From NCBI RefSeq assembly GCF_018343775.1, contig NZ_CP074349.1, positions 4,764,001 to 4,828,000 on the forward strand: a stretch of 64,000 nt of DNA, in the 5' to 3' direction. Positions 1 through 9,022 of the stretch are shown piece by piece. Within the stretch, counting starts at the first letter, position 1, and each line of letters opens with the position of its first letter. Position numbers and translations under genes: made by a program. Under the pieces are notes generated by a model that worked only from the letters and a program-made list of their open reading frames with translations, was not told the origin of the DNA and searched no databases. The DNA is from Pseudomonas cichorii. GTDB lineage: Bacteria > Pseudomonadota > Gammaproteobacteria > Pseudomonadales > Pseudomonadaceae.

Positions 1-3000
1 GCATTTTCCCTTGCGCCGCTGCATTACCCGACTGACGAAAAACCGCTGCCGGAGATCGCCTCGCCATCACCTTCGGCATTACCCGATGCACAAGCCATAC
101 AGCGACTGAAAAAGCTCAGAAAAAGCCCCGGCTTCAAACTGCTTGCCGACTCGATCCTGCTGTTGAAAACCCTGCAACTGGACATGGACTACCCTCCTCC
201 CCAGCGGGCGTATATCCGCGAGCAACTGAAAGCCCTGCTGCTGCAGAAGGCAGGCAAGCAACTGGACCCTGACACACTGCACATCACCTTCACGACCGAA
301 AACCGGCCCTCGGTCGATGAGCGTGGGCGCGAGCGTTACAGCGCCCGACTCTCCCTGACCGAACTGGCCCTGATATCTGGCGACACGAGCCGGCTGGCAG
401 ACCTGCTGAACTGCACGATAACCGACACATTGCCGGACCCGGATACGCCATCACTAAGCTCCAGGACACTGTTTGACCTCATCATCAACGCCCCGTGGGT
501 CGATGACTACATCAGCAAGGTCAATGCCTTCTGGCACAAACATGAAACGACTTACCGCACACTGGCCAGGCTTTCCTTTCTAGACGTGCTGGCACGAAAG
601 TTCGCCCGGAAAAAGATCAGCCGCAACGGTTATTACCTGACGCTCGATGCACTGGGGCTCAAGCACTTTCCAGCCGACAGCCAGGCGCTGGAACAGACCA
701 CGCGCGCAGACAGCTCGGAGGTCCGCATGCTGTCTGTCAACGCTCAGCTCATACCCGGCATCTTTCAGGTCAGGTCGCTGAACACCTCGCATTGCTTCAT
801 TCATGTCCTGGGTGATACGGCAACCATCACCGAGTACATCAGTGACGAGCCGCGCCAGATGACCCAACGATTGCTCGACGCCCTTAATGCCTCAAGGCAG
901 CATCGACTCTGGCTGAGCAAGTACATTGCCGATGAAAGCCTGGCACTCATGGTCGAGTCGGTAGTGCTTCAGGGTGACGTGTTCAGCCACCTGACAGATG
1001 CTCAGAAAACATTCGCACTCGACCTGCTGGAAAGCGTGGATGGCGCCCACGATATCGACCTGCTCAAACCCATTGCACGTGGCCTGACCCTGGCAGGAGC
1101 GGTAGACCTCTGGCAGACAAAGGCCCCCATCCTCGGGCAAATCCCCGCACCGCTGAAAATAGCGGCGCAGCTCATGGCTGAAGTCATCCTCACCCTGCAT
1201 GGCGCAGAGCTAAACCCTGATCACGTCTTCATTGCCTATCGACGCGGGCACTCGGTCACGCCGCTGGGCAGCATTCTGCGACCTACCGTTCATGTACACG
1301 TACCCGACGAGAAACCCGTCAGCCTCAGTGAAGCCCTGATGAGCAATTATCGGGTGCAATACCCTGCCGGCTATATCGACCATGGCGGTCGGTCGGTGGT
1401 GTATCTGGACACGACCGGCAAAGGCGTCTGGTCAGCCGACAAGGAGCTTGCGGTTGCGGCCCTGGATATCGAAGAACGGATAAAAGCCATCGACTTTCTG
1501 CACCTGATGTCCCGCCGCCTCGATGAATTCTGGGAACAACAGGCGCAGAGGATCGAGCAGATATTTCAGGCCATGTTGATCAGCCAGGCCGTGATCTGCC
1601 TGAAACAGGGCAGCCTGCTGCGCAGCGGCTTCGACAGCATCGTGAAGTCATTGACGGACCCCGCTGCGCAATGGCTCACCCTGGGCTTTGAAGTGCAGAA
1701 CTCATTTGTTGAAGGTGTAGAGCACCAGTATTGCGCTGGCCTGCTGGTGCTTGAGGAGCCCGACAAGCCGCAAAGGGTGCTTTATCAAGCCGGGCTGCCC
1801 AAGGCGCTCATTGAATTCAAGAACGATGAGGCCCTTCAGGAATACCTCAGGCAAGCCACCGGGGACGAGAAGTGGCGCACGGCCGTACTGAATTACGTAC
1901 CGGGCCGCAATCAGGAGCGCTTGAACTATCTGTTCAGGTTATGGGGCGGAGTCCAGGCACCAGACCCGCCTGCTTCGATACTGCGCCCCTGGACAGACGC
2001 GATATACAACCCCGATGTGCGCAAGGCATTAAGCCATTCGCTGCATAGATATCTGCTGCCGGGCTCGCCGTTCGCTTTCATGCGCCAGACACTGAAACAG
2101 AACACCCTGGAAGAGACCCAACAACAGATCGTGACTTCGACCCAGCTTTCGCTGCGCTACTGGACACAGCGTCTGAGTCATCTGCAATGGGTGCTGGCCC
2201 CCATGTCTTTTCTGCTGACCCCTGCGTTCATTGCGGTACTGGCCATCGACATCGGCATCACGTCCCTGAACATCGTAGCGGCCAATCAGCCCGGCAGTGG
2301 TCGCGAGGAAAAGAAGCAGGCGATCCTGTCTGCACTGTCATTGGGGTTGTTCAGCCTGATGCCTTTCACGCCAAGGTTGCTGGGGGCGCTCAAGAAAGTC
2401 GTGACGCCTGCAAGAAACATCGTGCGCACACAACGCGCCACAGCCGTTCGCCCCTTGAGCCCCGCGTCACTGTTTGGCCACTCAATGCAACCTCGGCAAA
2501 CCCGTCTGGAGAAGTTCTTTCACACCGACAGCCTGCTCAAGGTCTGGACCGTGCCGGGGCATCCACGCTATGGCAACCTGCCTATCCATGCCTGGAAACT
2601 GGGACGCAAGTTTCTGCTCTGGACATCCAGCAAAGGTCAGGCCCGCACCCTGGTGGTCAGCACCCATGGCCAGTATCTGCCCTGGAGTTCGACGGTCAAA
2701 ATCCCCAACGGCACAGAAATACACACCTATGCACCTCATGGTTATCTTCTTGCCGATCCAAAGCTGCATCGCGTCGTCAGTAAAAAAGTCGGCCCATTTG
2801 CCATATCGAATACGGCGGGCAATACCCTGGCGATACCGCCATCTTCACTGCCCTCTCTGGTAGTGACCGACACACTCATGGCGGGCACCTCGGTTCACGG
2901 CAGATTGAAGAATTACACCTTGTCAAAGTTTCAGACTCTGGCCGATGAAAGCTATCAGGACATTGCCAATATTGTGCGTAATTCAAATATCTCGCCTTTC

Positions 3001-3216
3001 AAAGGGCACCTCCCGCCCGTCCCCATGGATATATTGACGGTGCGTAACCGTTTTGCAATGTCCGTCCCCTCGCTGGAAGATCTGTTCAAGACATTATCGG
3101 CGCAGGGTATTCATTATGACCGGATTCTTTTGGTGCATTGTCGATGTTCCGCCATTGACGCCTTCCTGCGTCGAAGTCCGGTTTATCTGGCCCCGGCGCT
3201 TATCAATGCGCCCTGA
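1..3216 (+). CDS. DUF6543-type dermonecrotic-toxin-like protein, 5' truncated by window
   Basis: The frame is open from base 1 to the stop at 3214-3216, so only the last 1071 residues are visible and the true start lies upstream. The composition and layout resemble the large Pseudomonas proteins annotated as dermonecrotic toxin domain (DUF6543): a long helical N-terminal part, then a hydrophobic stretch around 2188-2400 that could insert in membranes (two segments, WVLAPMSFLLTP... and AILSALSLGLFSLMP...). The C-terminal part (about 2560-3150) holds STHGQ, TYAPHG, DILTVRNR and LLVHCRCSA, a pattern like the putative adhesin 'Stv' domain found at the end of such polymorphic proteins. Role inferred: secreted or injected toxin-like effector. 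No signal peptide can be judged because the start is missing. No immunity gene is evident directly downstream; a diguanylate cyclase follows after 63 bp. Confidence 0.6.
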   Translation, partial: AFSLAPLHYPTDEKPLPEIASPSPSALPDAQAIQRLKKLRKSPGFKLLADSILLLKTLQLDMDYPPPQRAYIREQLKALLLQKAGKQLDPDTLHITFTTENRPSVDERGRERYSARLSLTELALISGDTSRLADLLNCTITDTLPDPDTPSLSSRTLFDLIINAPWVDDYISKVNAFWHKHETTYRTLARLSFLDVLARKFARKKISRNGYYLTLDALGLKHFPADSQALEQTTRADSSEVRMLSVNAQLIPGIFQVRSLNTSHCFIHVLGDTATITEYISDEPRQMTQRLLDALNASRQHRLWLSKYIADESLALMVESVVLQGDVFSHLTDAQKTFALDLLESVDGAHDIDLLKPIARGLTLAGAVDLWQTKAPILGQIPAPLKIAAQLMAEVILTLHGAELNPDHVFIAYRRGHSVTPLGSILRPTVHVHVPDEKPVSLSEALMSNYRVQYPAGYIDHGGRSVVYLDTTGKGVWSADKELAVAALDIEERIKAIDFLHLMSRRLDEFWEQQAQRIEQIFQAMLISQAVICLKQGSLLRSGFDSIVKSLTDPAAQWLTLGFEVQNSFVEGVEHQYCAGLLVLEEPDKPQRVLYQAGLPKALIEFKNDEALQEYLRQATGDEKWRTAVLNYVPGRNQERLNYLFRLWGGVQAPDPPASILRPWTDAIYNPDVRKALSHSLHRYLLPGSPFAFMRQTLKQNTLEETQQQIVTSTQLSLRYWTQRLSHLQWVLAPMSFLLTPAFIAVLAIDIGITSLNIVAANQPGSGREEKKQAILSALSLGLFSLMPFTPRLLGALKKVVTPARNIVRTQRATAVRPLSPASLFGHSMQPRQTRLEKFFHTDSLLKVWTVPGHPRYGNLPIHAWKLGRKFLLWTSSKGQARTLVVSTHGQYLPWSSTVKIPNGTEIHTYAPHGYLLADPKLHRVVSKKVGPFAISNTAGNTLAIPPSSLPSLVVTDTLMAGTSVHGRLKNYTLSKFQTLADESYQDIANIVRNSNISPFKGHLPPVPMDILTVRNRFAMSVPSLEDLFKTLSAQGIHYDRILLVHCRCSAIDAFLRRSPVYLAPALINAP

Positions 3217-3279
3217 CTGAAAGTGGCCAGAGACTTGCTTTATATATCCGGTTATTAATGAATCCATGATTCATCTAAT

Positions 3280-4800
3280 ATGCAAATTCTCAAGGATATT
3301 CAAGAAAGCGGATTTTTCATGCCCCATCAGTCTGCAATTACCTCTCACCGTTCATTATTGATGACCTTGCTTTTTTTGCTGGGAAGCGGTTTTCTGGCAA
3401 CCACACTGTTGAGTTATTACGTATCACGAGAATCCATTCGCGACGGTATTATCAACACTGAGTTGCCATTGACGTCGGATACGGTCTATTCAGAAATCCA
3501 GAAAGACCTGGTCCGGCCCGTTCTCATTTCCTCGATGATGTCGCGCGATACTTTCATGCGCGACTGGGTTGTCGATGGCGAACGCAACCCGGAACAAATG
3601 ACCCGTTACCTCAAGGAAGTCATGGATCATTACGGAGCCTACACGTCCTTTTTCATCTCCGATTCCACCCATATCTATTACCACGCCAAAGGCATTCTGA
3701 AAAAAATCAGCGCCCTTGAACCACGAGACGCCTGGTATTACCGGGTGCGGGACATGGACGTGCCTTACGAAATCAGCTTCGACCCCGATATGGCCAACAA
3801 AGACAACCTGACCTTTTTCATCAACTACAAAGTATTCGACTACAACAACCGGTTTATCGGGATAGCCGGAGTAGGTCTTACCGTCGATGCCGTCACCCAA
3901 CTGATCGACCGCTACCGACAACGCTATGAGCGCAACGTCTACCTTGTCGACACCTTCGGGCGCATCGTGCTGACCGGAGCCGAGGGTGGACCCCAAGGCG
4001 CAACCATCGGGCAACGGCTGCAAGACCTGCCCAGCATGAAGGACCTGCAGGACAAACTACCCAAACCTCACAGCGGTACCTTTGAATACAGCAACCACGG
4101 CGAAGGCCACTTTCTCAATGTGCGCCTCATACCTGAACTCGAGTGGTACCTGATCGTCGACAAGCAGGAAGACACCGCCCTGAGCGACATTCGCCATTCG
4201 CTGTACCTGAACCTGTTCATCTGCCTGATCGTGACGCTGGTGATTGTGCTGCTCCTGCATCGAATCATCATCAGCTACCAACGCAAGCTTGAAGCCCAGG
4301 CCACCCTCGACAGCCTGACCGGCCTGCCCACGCGCCGGGGCTTCAACCTGCTGGCCCTCAATACCCTCAAGGATACCCAGCGCGAAGCCATCCCCTTGAC
4401 CGCACTGTTGCTGGATCTGGATCGCTTCAAGCGGCTCAATGATACGCACGGCCATCTGGCGGGCGATGAAGTGCTGGCCGGTTTTGCCAATGACCTTAAA
4501 AGCTGTCTGCGCCAGTCAGACATCATTTGCCGCTGGGGAGGCGAAGAGTTCATCATTCTGCTCAAGGGCAGCGACACCCAGGGTGCCCAACGCATTGCCG
4601 AAAAAATCCGCGAACTGGCCGAGCAGCATGTGTATGTCTTTTCCGGCATACCGTTGCAGATTACGGTCAGTGTCGGGCTAGCCGAACTGCAAAGCGATGA
4701 TAACCTGCAAAGCCTGATCGCCCGTGCCGACCTGGCGCTCTATCGCGCCAAGCTCAACGGCCGCAATCAAGTCTGTATCGAGAAACCGGTCCCAGCATGA
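3280..4800 (+). CDS. Membrane diguanylate cyclase (Cache + GGDEF)
   Basis: Makes cyclic di-GMP from two GTP at the inner membrane. A first membrane segment (LLMTLLFLLGSGFLATTLL) is followed by a periplasmic Cache-like sensor of about 260 residues, a second membrane segment (LFICLIVTLVIVLLLH) and a GGDEF domain. The active-site loop is GGEEF, and an RQSD inhibitory I-site lies five residues before it, so product inhibition is expected. The start is uncertain: ATG at 3280 has no clear ribosome site, and ATG at 3319 (protein starting MPHQSAIT) has only a weak one; both give the same domains. The last codon overlaps the next gene (ATGA at 4797-4800), so the CWC protein is translationally coupled. 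Confidence 0.9.
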   Translation: MQILKDIQESGFFMPHQSAITSHRSLLMTLLFLLGSGFLATTLLSYYVSRESIRDGIINTELPLTSDTVYSEIQKDLVRPVLISSMMSRDTFMRDWVVDGERNPEQMTRYLKEVMDHYGAYTSFFISDSTHIYYHAKGILKKISALEPRDAWYYRVRDMDVPYEISFDPDMANKDNLTFFINYKVFDYNNRFIGIAGVGLTVDAVTQLIDRYRQRYERNVYLVDTFGRIVLTGAEGGPQGATIGQRLQDLPSMKDLQDKLPKPHSGTFEYSNHGEGHFLNVRLIPELEWYLIVDKQEDTALSDIRHSLYLNLFICLIVTLVIVLLLHRIIISYQRKLEAQATLDSLTGLPTRRGFNLLALNTLKDTQREAIPLTALLLDLDRFKRLNDTHGHLAGDEVLAGFANDLKSCLRQSDIICRWGGEEFIILLKGSDTQGAQRIAEKIRELAEQHVYVFSGIPLQITVSVGLAELQSDDNLQSLIARADLALYRAKLNGRNQVCIEKPVPA

Positions 4801-5027
4801 ACACAACAGCGACAAAACCAGACTCCAGCCTGTGCCCGGTATGCGGCCTGGGCAACACCTGCACACTGGCCGACCCGCGCACGGTCGATCAGGCATGCTG
4901 GTGCTTTTCGCAAAGTATCGACCCGGCCGTGCTCCAGGCCCTACCCGTCGAACTCCGCAATCAGGCCTGCCTGTGCCCGCACTGCGCCGGCGTCGCAAAC
5001 AGTGTGCAGGCCAAACCGGAGCGATAG
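4797..5027 (+). CDS. Cysteine-rich CWC family protein
   Basis: A 76-residue protein with CPVCGLGNTC near the N terminus, the diagnostic CWC (ACWCFSQ) in the middle and CLCPHC near the C terminus. This is the layout of the cysteine-rich CWC family, small proteins of unknown function that probably bind a metal such as zinc. It overlaps the stop of the diguanylate cyclase by four bases and ends 41 bp before rsuA; in many Pseudomonas genomes a CWC protein sits beside this pseudouridine synthase. Function unknown beyond likely metal binding. Confidence 0.85.
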   Translation: MNTTATKPDSSLCPVCGLGNTCTLADPRTVDQACWCFSQSIDPAVLQALPVELRNQACLCPHCAGVANSVQAKPER

Positions 5028-5068
5028 GCGTACCATGCGCGCTCCTTGCCCATCGCCCTGTCACCCTC

Positions 5069-5761
5069 ATGCGTCTTGACCGTTTTCTCAGCAACCTGCC
5101 CCGCTTCAACCGCCAGCATGTCCGCCTGGCGCTGGCCAGCGGGCGAGTCAAAGTCGATGGCCTGGTGATTGGCGATCCGCATCATGAAGTGCGCGAGTTC
5201 AGCCGCGTGGAATTCGACAGCGAATTACTGCAGGCCGGCAAGGCAGCGCGTTATTTCATGCTGCACAAGCCGCGTGGTTATGTGAGTGCAACAGTCGATG
5301 CACAACACCCGACCGTGCTCGACTTGCTGGATGAACCCGACAAACATGAACTGCACATCGCCGGTCGGCTGGATTTCAATACCACCGGCCTGATGCTGAT
5401 CACCAACGACGGACAGTGGTCACGTCGACTGACCCAGCCGCAAACCAAACTGCCCAAAGTGTATTACGTCGAGACAGAGCAAGTTATCGACGAACGGTAC
5501 ATAGCAAAGTTTGCCGAGGGTTTTTACTTTGCCTACGAGAACATCACCACCCAACCTGCCACGCTGACCCTGCTCGGACCTCGCCGTGCAAGGCTCAGTA
5601 TCGTGGAAGGCCGTTACCATCAGGTAAAACGGATGTTCGGTCATTTCGACAATAAAGTATTGATTCTGCATCGAGAAAGCATGGGGCCTCTGGCCCTGAA
5701 CCCCGAGCTAGAGCCCGGCAGCTATCAGGCACTGAGTCGCATACAAATTCAGTCGATCTGA
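5069..5761 (+). CDS. rsuA: 16S rRNA pseudouridine(516) synthase
   Basis: 230 residues, matching the usual RsuA length (about 231). An N-terminal S4 RNA-binding domain (MRLDRFLSN...LALASGRVKVDG) is followed by the catalytic domain with the signature GRLDFNTTGLMLITNDG, where the Asp is the nucleophile, and EGRYHQVKRMF near the end. The enzyme converts U516 of 16S rRNA to pseudouridine during small-subunit assembly in the cytoplasm. The frame is open further upstream, but the S4 domain begins exactly at the ATG at 5069, so that start is chosen. It is the last gene of the diguanylate cyclase-CWC-rsuA run. Confidence 0.93.
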   Translation: MRLDRFLSNLPRFNRQHVRLALASGRVKVDGLVIGDPHHEVREFSRVEFDSELLQAGKAARYFMLHKPRGYVSATVDAQHPTVLDLLDEPDKHELHIAGRLDFNTTGLMLITNDGQWSRRLTQPQTKLPKVYYVETEQVIDERYIAKFAEGFYFAYENITTQPATLTLLGPRRARLSIVEGRYHQVKRMFGHFDNKVLILHRESMGPLALNPELEPGSYQALSRIQIQSI

Positions 5762-6068
5762 AAAAGTCACTACCATTCGGCGGAACGGTCCGATCAATTA
5801 CGAACGGCACTTGCGGGTTCCCGGATCCCCTGCTTGAATCCAATCGTCAGTCCACATGTGACTGGCAAGTCAGCAACGCATTCTAAGAAACCTTTTGCCG
5901 TATCGAACCCTCGGGTTCACGACAAATTGCCCGCCAATAACAATACCTGTCGAACAGATCGTTCGGATCGACATGGGCCTTCAAGGCTAATGCCTACCTG
6001 TCACCAAACCGTGCATTTTTTTATTTGCGCTAGCGCATACGCATATCTGTAAGTCAGGAGACATACAT
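5762..6068. other. Intergenic region upstream of rhlA-like gene
   Basis: No credible gene. The DNA contains several short dyads, including a perfect 12-bp palindrome TGCGCTAGCGCA at 6026-6037, about 30 bp before the start codon. Just before the gene, the bases AAGTCAGGAG form a strong ribosome site. The palindrome lies where a regulator could act on rhlA transcription or translation, but no known box (including a lux/rhl box) could be matched with confidence. Confidence 0.4.
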
Positions 6069-6950
6069 ATGAGGCCAGAAATCGCCGTGCTTGATATACA
6101 AGGACAGTTTCGGGTTTACACGGAGTTCTACCGCGCAGACGCCGCGGAAAAAACCATCGTCATGGTTAACGGCTCGCTGGCCACCACTGCTTCTTTTGCC
6201 CAGACCGTTCGCAATCTGTATCCACAGTTCAACGTAGTGCTTTACGACCAACCCTATGCTGGGAAATCCAAGCCGCACAACCTGCATGAAAAACCCCTGA
6301 CCCGGGAAATGGAAGGCCAGATCCTGCTGGAGCTGATCGACCACTTCAACGCCGAACACGTCATGTCGTTTTCATGGGGCGGAGCCGCCGCCATGGTTGC
6401 CCTGTCGCACCGGCCAAAACGCATCGAGAGCGCTGTCATCAGTTCGTTCTCGCCGATCCTCAACGATCACATGCGCGACTACCTGAACCGTGGCCTGAAG
6501 CACCTGGGCGAGCACAACCGCCATGAAATGGGCCACCTGATCAACGACACCATCGGCAAACACCTGCCATCGCTGTTCAAACGCTTCAACTATCGTCACG
6601 TCAGCAGCCTGGACCTGCACGAATACGACCAGATGCACTTTCACATCAGCCAGGTGCTGGAACTCGACCCGAGCAACTACCTGACGGCTGCGAAAAACAT
6701 CAACGTACCTGTGCTGTTCATGAACGGAGTGCGGGACGAATACACCGCAGCGGATGACGCGGTGCTCTTCGCCAAGTACGTGCAGAACTGCAGCTTCAGC
6801 ACCATCGAAGCCGCCGGGCACTTTCTGGACATGGAACACAAAGCCGCCTGCCGCGACTCCAAAAAGGCACTGATGAGTTTCCTGCAACCTGTCGTAGAAC
6901 CCGCTCGCCACGCCTACAGCCAGACTCAACACCATGCCTTCGCCTTCTGA
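6069..6950 (+). CDS. rhlA: RhlA-type 3-(3-hydroxyalkanoyloxy)alkanoate (HAA) synthase
   Basis: 293-residue alpha/beta hydrolase fold protein that aligns along its length with P. aeruginosa RhlA: VNGSLATTASFA, LYDQPYAGKS, FSWGG, a C-terminal DEYTAADDA and AGHFLD. The catalytic triad falls at Ser102, Asp223 and His251, the same numbers as in RhlA. RhlA couples two 3-hydroxyacyl groups from beta-oxidation or fatty acid synthesis into HAA, the lipid part of rhamnolipids and itself a surfactant used in swarming. No rhlB (rhamnosyltransferase) follows, so HAA rather than rhamnolipid is the likely product, as described for P. syringae. The ATG at 6069 has a good ribosome site (AGGAG). The gene is monocistronic and ends 158 bp before tRNA-Gly. 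Confidence 0.88.
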   Translation: MRPEIAVLDIQGQFRVYTEFYRADAAEKTIVMVNGSLATTASFAQTVRNLYPQFNVVLYDQPYAGKSKPHNLHEKPLTREMEGQILLELIDHFNAEHVMSFSWGGAAAMVALSHRPKRIESAVISSFSPILNDHMRDYLNRGLKHLGEHNRHEMGHLINDTIGKHLPSLFKRFNYRHVSSLDLHEYDQMHFHISQVLELDPSNYLTAAKNINVPVLFMNGVRDEYTAADDAVLFAKYVQNCSFSTIEAAGHFLDMEHKAACRDSKKALMSFLQPVVEPARHAYSQTQHHAFAF

Positions 6951-7108
6951 GGCCGGCGCTCGACAGAGCCGAGGAACCATTCGCCAACGCAGGGAAAGCA
7001 GCAACTGGCGGATGGTCTCCCTGGGCGCAGTACAGCCAGAAAGCGCGGCTGGATGAATTTAGCGCTTTAACTCGCACCGGGCATCTGGTACAAAGTCAGC
7101 CGCTCAGA

Positions 7109-7182
7109 GCGGGTATAGTTTAGTGGCAAAACGAAAGCTTCCCAAGCTTTAGTTGAGGGTTCGATTCCCTCTACCCGCTCCA
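7109..7182 (+). tRNA. tRNA-Gly (anticodon CCC)
   Basis: A full cloverleaf with encoded CCA: acceptor GCGGGTA pairs with TACCCGC, the T arm is GAGGG-TTCGATT-CCCTC, the anticodon arm is AAAGC-TTCCCAA-GCTTT with anticodon CCC, the discriminator base is T. It decodes GGG glycine codons. Its 3' end (7159-7182) recurs in degraded form at 7974-7997, which suggests the gene served as an integration site. Confidence 0.97.
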
Positions 7183-8152
7183 CCTTCCAGCCAGTGTTTC
7201 CGGGCCTTTCAGGCAATTCCCCAGAGCCCTCAAGCCCAGAAAAACCTTCCCCCACAACAGGTCCAACCTCCCCTAAGCCCCTCCAGCAGCCACCAAAGTT
7301 TGGTGCACCGTCGACTCGTCCCAAAATTCGCTCCAATAGACCACCGCCGTGACTGTGGCAGCCCAACCCCCCCCTAAAAACGCAGATGTCGTTGGACACG
7401 AGCTCTGCAAGCCTCGCAATTTTTTCGGTTTCGCCGCCAGACATGGTCGTTCCCGTCACAAAATGAATGCGCAGGAACGAGGTCGGCCAGGGATCGTTGG
7501 CCCGTGCCGCTTGAATGCGTCCTGCAGTAAATATAGCTTCATGCCACTACAAACTACCGCAAAACGGTAACGTCGCCCATCACGGGATCAATCTTGGTAG
7601 GCGCTATTCGTCGGGATGGAGGGTTCCCGATCGGCCCAATGACACCTCAAAACAAGGAAATTTCGCTTCGGCCCCTTTTCAAAGCCCACCTGGGCTGATC
7701 CGCCTTGAGGGCACCGTTTTATTAGGTTTGAAAAGCGTGAAGGCTTGGATTGTAGTACCCAACTCAAATCGCCCAAGCTGCCCATCATGACTTACAGCAT
7801 GTTTGCGGTCGCGGAGCACCTTGCTATCATCTGTTCATGGTGCCTAAACCAACGGCGGACGGTGCACCTTGGTGCACCGTGAAAATGCGTTGGCCTTTTC
7901 TGCATTTACGGGGTGTCATGGGCTGATCCCCCCTACACACATACACGCTTCTCGGGGGAAATGGCCAATAAAAGTTCGATTTCCTTCACCCGCTCCAGTT
8001 TCAAAAGCCTCCACTCTTCAGGCACTCCTTCACACAGAAGACTGCTGCCACAACACTCGCCAATGACCCTGGAAAACATCGATAACGACTAACCAAGGTC
8101 AATCATGGCTCAATACACAATATGAACTGCCCTGCCTGCATTATGGATACCG
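7183..8152. mobile_element. Gene-poor remnant between tRNA-Gly and a degenerate att-like repeat
   Basis: About 970 bp with no credible gene on either strand; open frames here have no ribosome sites, family motifs or coding bias. Three copies of the octamer GGTGCACC occur at 7302-7309, 7861-7868 and 7871-7878. The section up to 7997 is flanked by the tRNA 3' end and its degraded copy. This is what remains after an integrative element is lost or decays. No integrase fragment could be recognised, so the element type is unknown. Confidence 0.45.
7974..7997 (+). repeat. Degenerate direct repeat of the tRNA-Gly 3' end (att-like site)
   Basis: This 24-base stretch matches tRNA-Gly bases 7159-7182 at 21 of 24 positions: both start GTTCGATT and end in CCCGCTCCA, with differences only in the middle. 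Such a partial tRNA copy in direct orientation is the classic scar of site-specific integration into a tRNA gene. The three mismatches suggest the event is old. Confidence 0.6.
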
Positions 8153-8398
8153 CTAACTATTACGCGGCATCGGTGGATGCATTCCCTGATCGAGCCTTAT
8201 ATTTACAATCTTTTCATAGCGCAGCACTTTCAAATCAGTACCATCCTGCTCGTCAAGCGTCAACGCATCAGTATCAAATTTCACGACCACGCCAATGCGG
8301 TCCGTGGTCAGTTTTGGAAAGTCAAAATACCCCGCTATACGAAGCTTTGACCCACTGGGGAAACTTTCAACTGTCTCCTTGGCTTCCTTATAGTCCAT
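8153..8398 (-). CDS. Small hypothetical protein (81 aa)
   Basis: The protein begins MDYKEAKETVESFPSGSK and is 81 residues long, with an alternating hydrophobic pattern (LRIAGYFDF, RIGVVVKFDT, IVNIRL) that suggests a small beta-rich cytoplasmic domain. The frame runs further upstream, but the ATG ending at 8398 is preceded by GGTGAGAG, a good ribosome site, so this start is preferred over the upstream one at 8530. No family was recognised. It lies just beyond the putative att scar, so it may be part of the acquired or variable segment. Function unknown. Confidence 0.55.
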   Translation of the reverse strand: MDYKEAKETVESFPSGSKLRIAGYFDFPKLTTDRIGVVVKFDTDALTLDEQDGTDLKVLRYEKIVNIRLDQGMHPPMPRNS

Positions 8399-8719
8399 TT
8401 CTCTCACCTGCCTGTGGATGTATGACACCCTCAATATGGCCAGCGAGAGGTATTCGAACAACTGCGACAATTGACAGTCGACAATAATGATTGGGCATGA
8501 AAAATCCGCCCCATCATCCATTACAGGCATAACCGAATTTCAAACGGCGTGATAATAATAAAAGACAACACACGCGCCATTTTTCAGATGCAAACGGGAA
8601 AACCTCGATAGACGTATTCCATCTATCAAGGTGTCAGCGGCACATGATGCTGAGACGGGATTAAAAGCCGGCCCCGGCTACGTGCGCGGGGACTGGCTTT
8701 TAAGCGGGCGATCGATAAT
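8399..8719. other. Intergenic region with bidirectional terminator
   Basis: No gene seen. The region contains the promoter side of the minus-strand gene ending at 8153, an A/T-rich stretch near 8550-8570, and the hairpin at 8663-8701. Confidence 0.4.
8663..8701. terminator. Hairpin terminator downstream of micro-protein gene
   Basis: AAAAGCC at 8663-8669 pairs with GGCTTTT at 8695-8701 and encloses a second GC-rich stem (CCCG/CGGG). A/T tracts on both sides make it usable in either direction; it lies 19 bp after the stop of the minus-strand 41-aa gene. Confidence 0.65.
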
Positions 8720-8845
8720 TCAGCATGCCCCAGGTGGAATGCCGTTCTTGTTGAAGTCCTTCAGCCGCTCTCTTTCCTCCTCGGTCGAATGCGCAGGGGT
8801 ATCGTTCTCAGGTTTGTCCTGTTGTTTCTGCTTATCGTCACTCAT
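8720..8845 (-). CDS. Micro-protein, 41 aa, highly charged
   Basis: A very short gene with a near-perfect ribosome site (AAGGAGGT, 7 bases before ATG) and its own downstream terminator. The product starts MSDDKQKQQDKPEND, has a run of Glu/Arg (STEEERERLKDF) and ends NKNGIPPGAC. It is hydrophilic and probably partly disordered, with one C-terminal Cys and no membrane segment. Small charged proteins of this kind are common and uncharacterised in Pseudomonas. The signals rather than any family match make this a real gene. Confidence 0.65.
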   Translation of the reverse strand: MSDDKQKQQDKPENDTPAHSTEEERERLKDFNKNGIPPGAC

Positions 8846-9022
8846 GGTCTGACCTCCTTAGGCCATTAGTCCAGACAGGTTTTACGCCTGGTATTCAAAA
8901 GAGCCTGACAAGTGGATAACAGTTCCTGCGGATTGCCCCGTTACAGAGAAACCGACGGGTATCGCCTTTGAACTTTTCCGGAACGATGGGTTTCAGACAC
9001 CTGAATTCTTGGAGAAAACCTT

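Noticed and set aside
5941..5985. Possible lux/rhl box upstream of rhlA
   Set aside because: CCTGTCGAACAGATCG has some dyad symmetry but does not fit the rhl or ahl box arrangement closely enough.
7067..7459. Minus-strand 130-residue frame over tRNA-Gly
   Set aside because: It reads antisense through the tRNA and gives the well-known false peptide containing EGIEPSTKAWEAF; no ribosome site.
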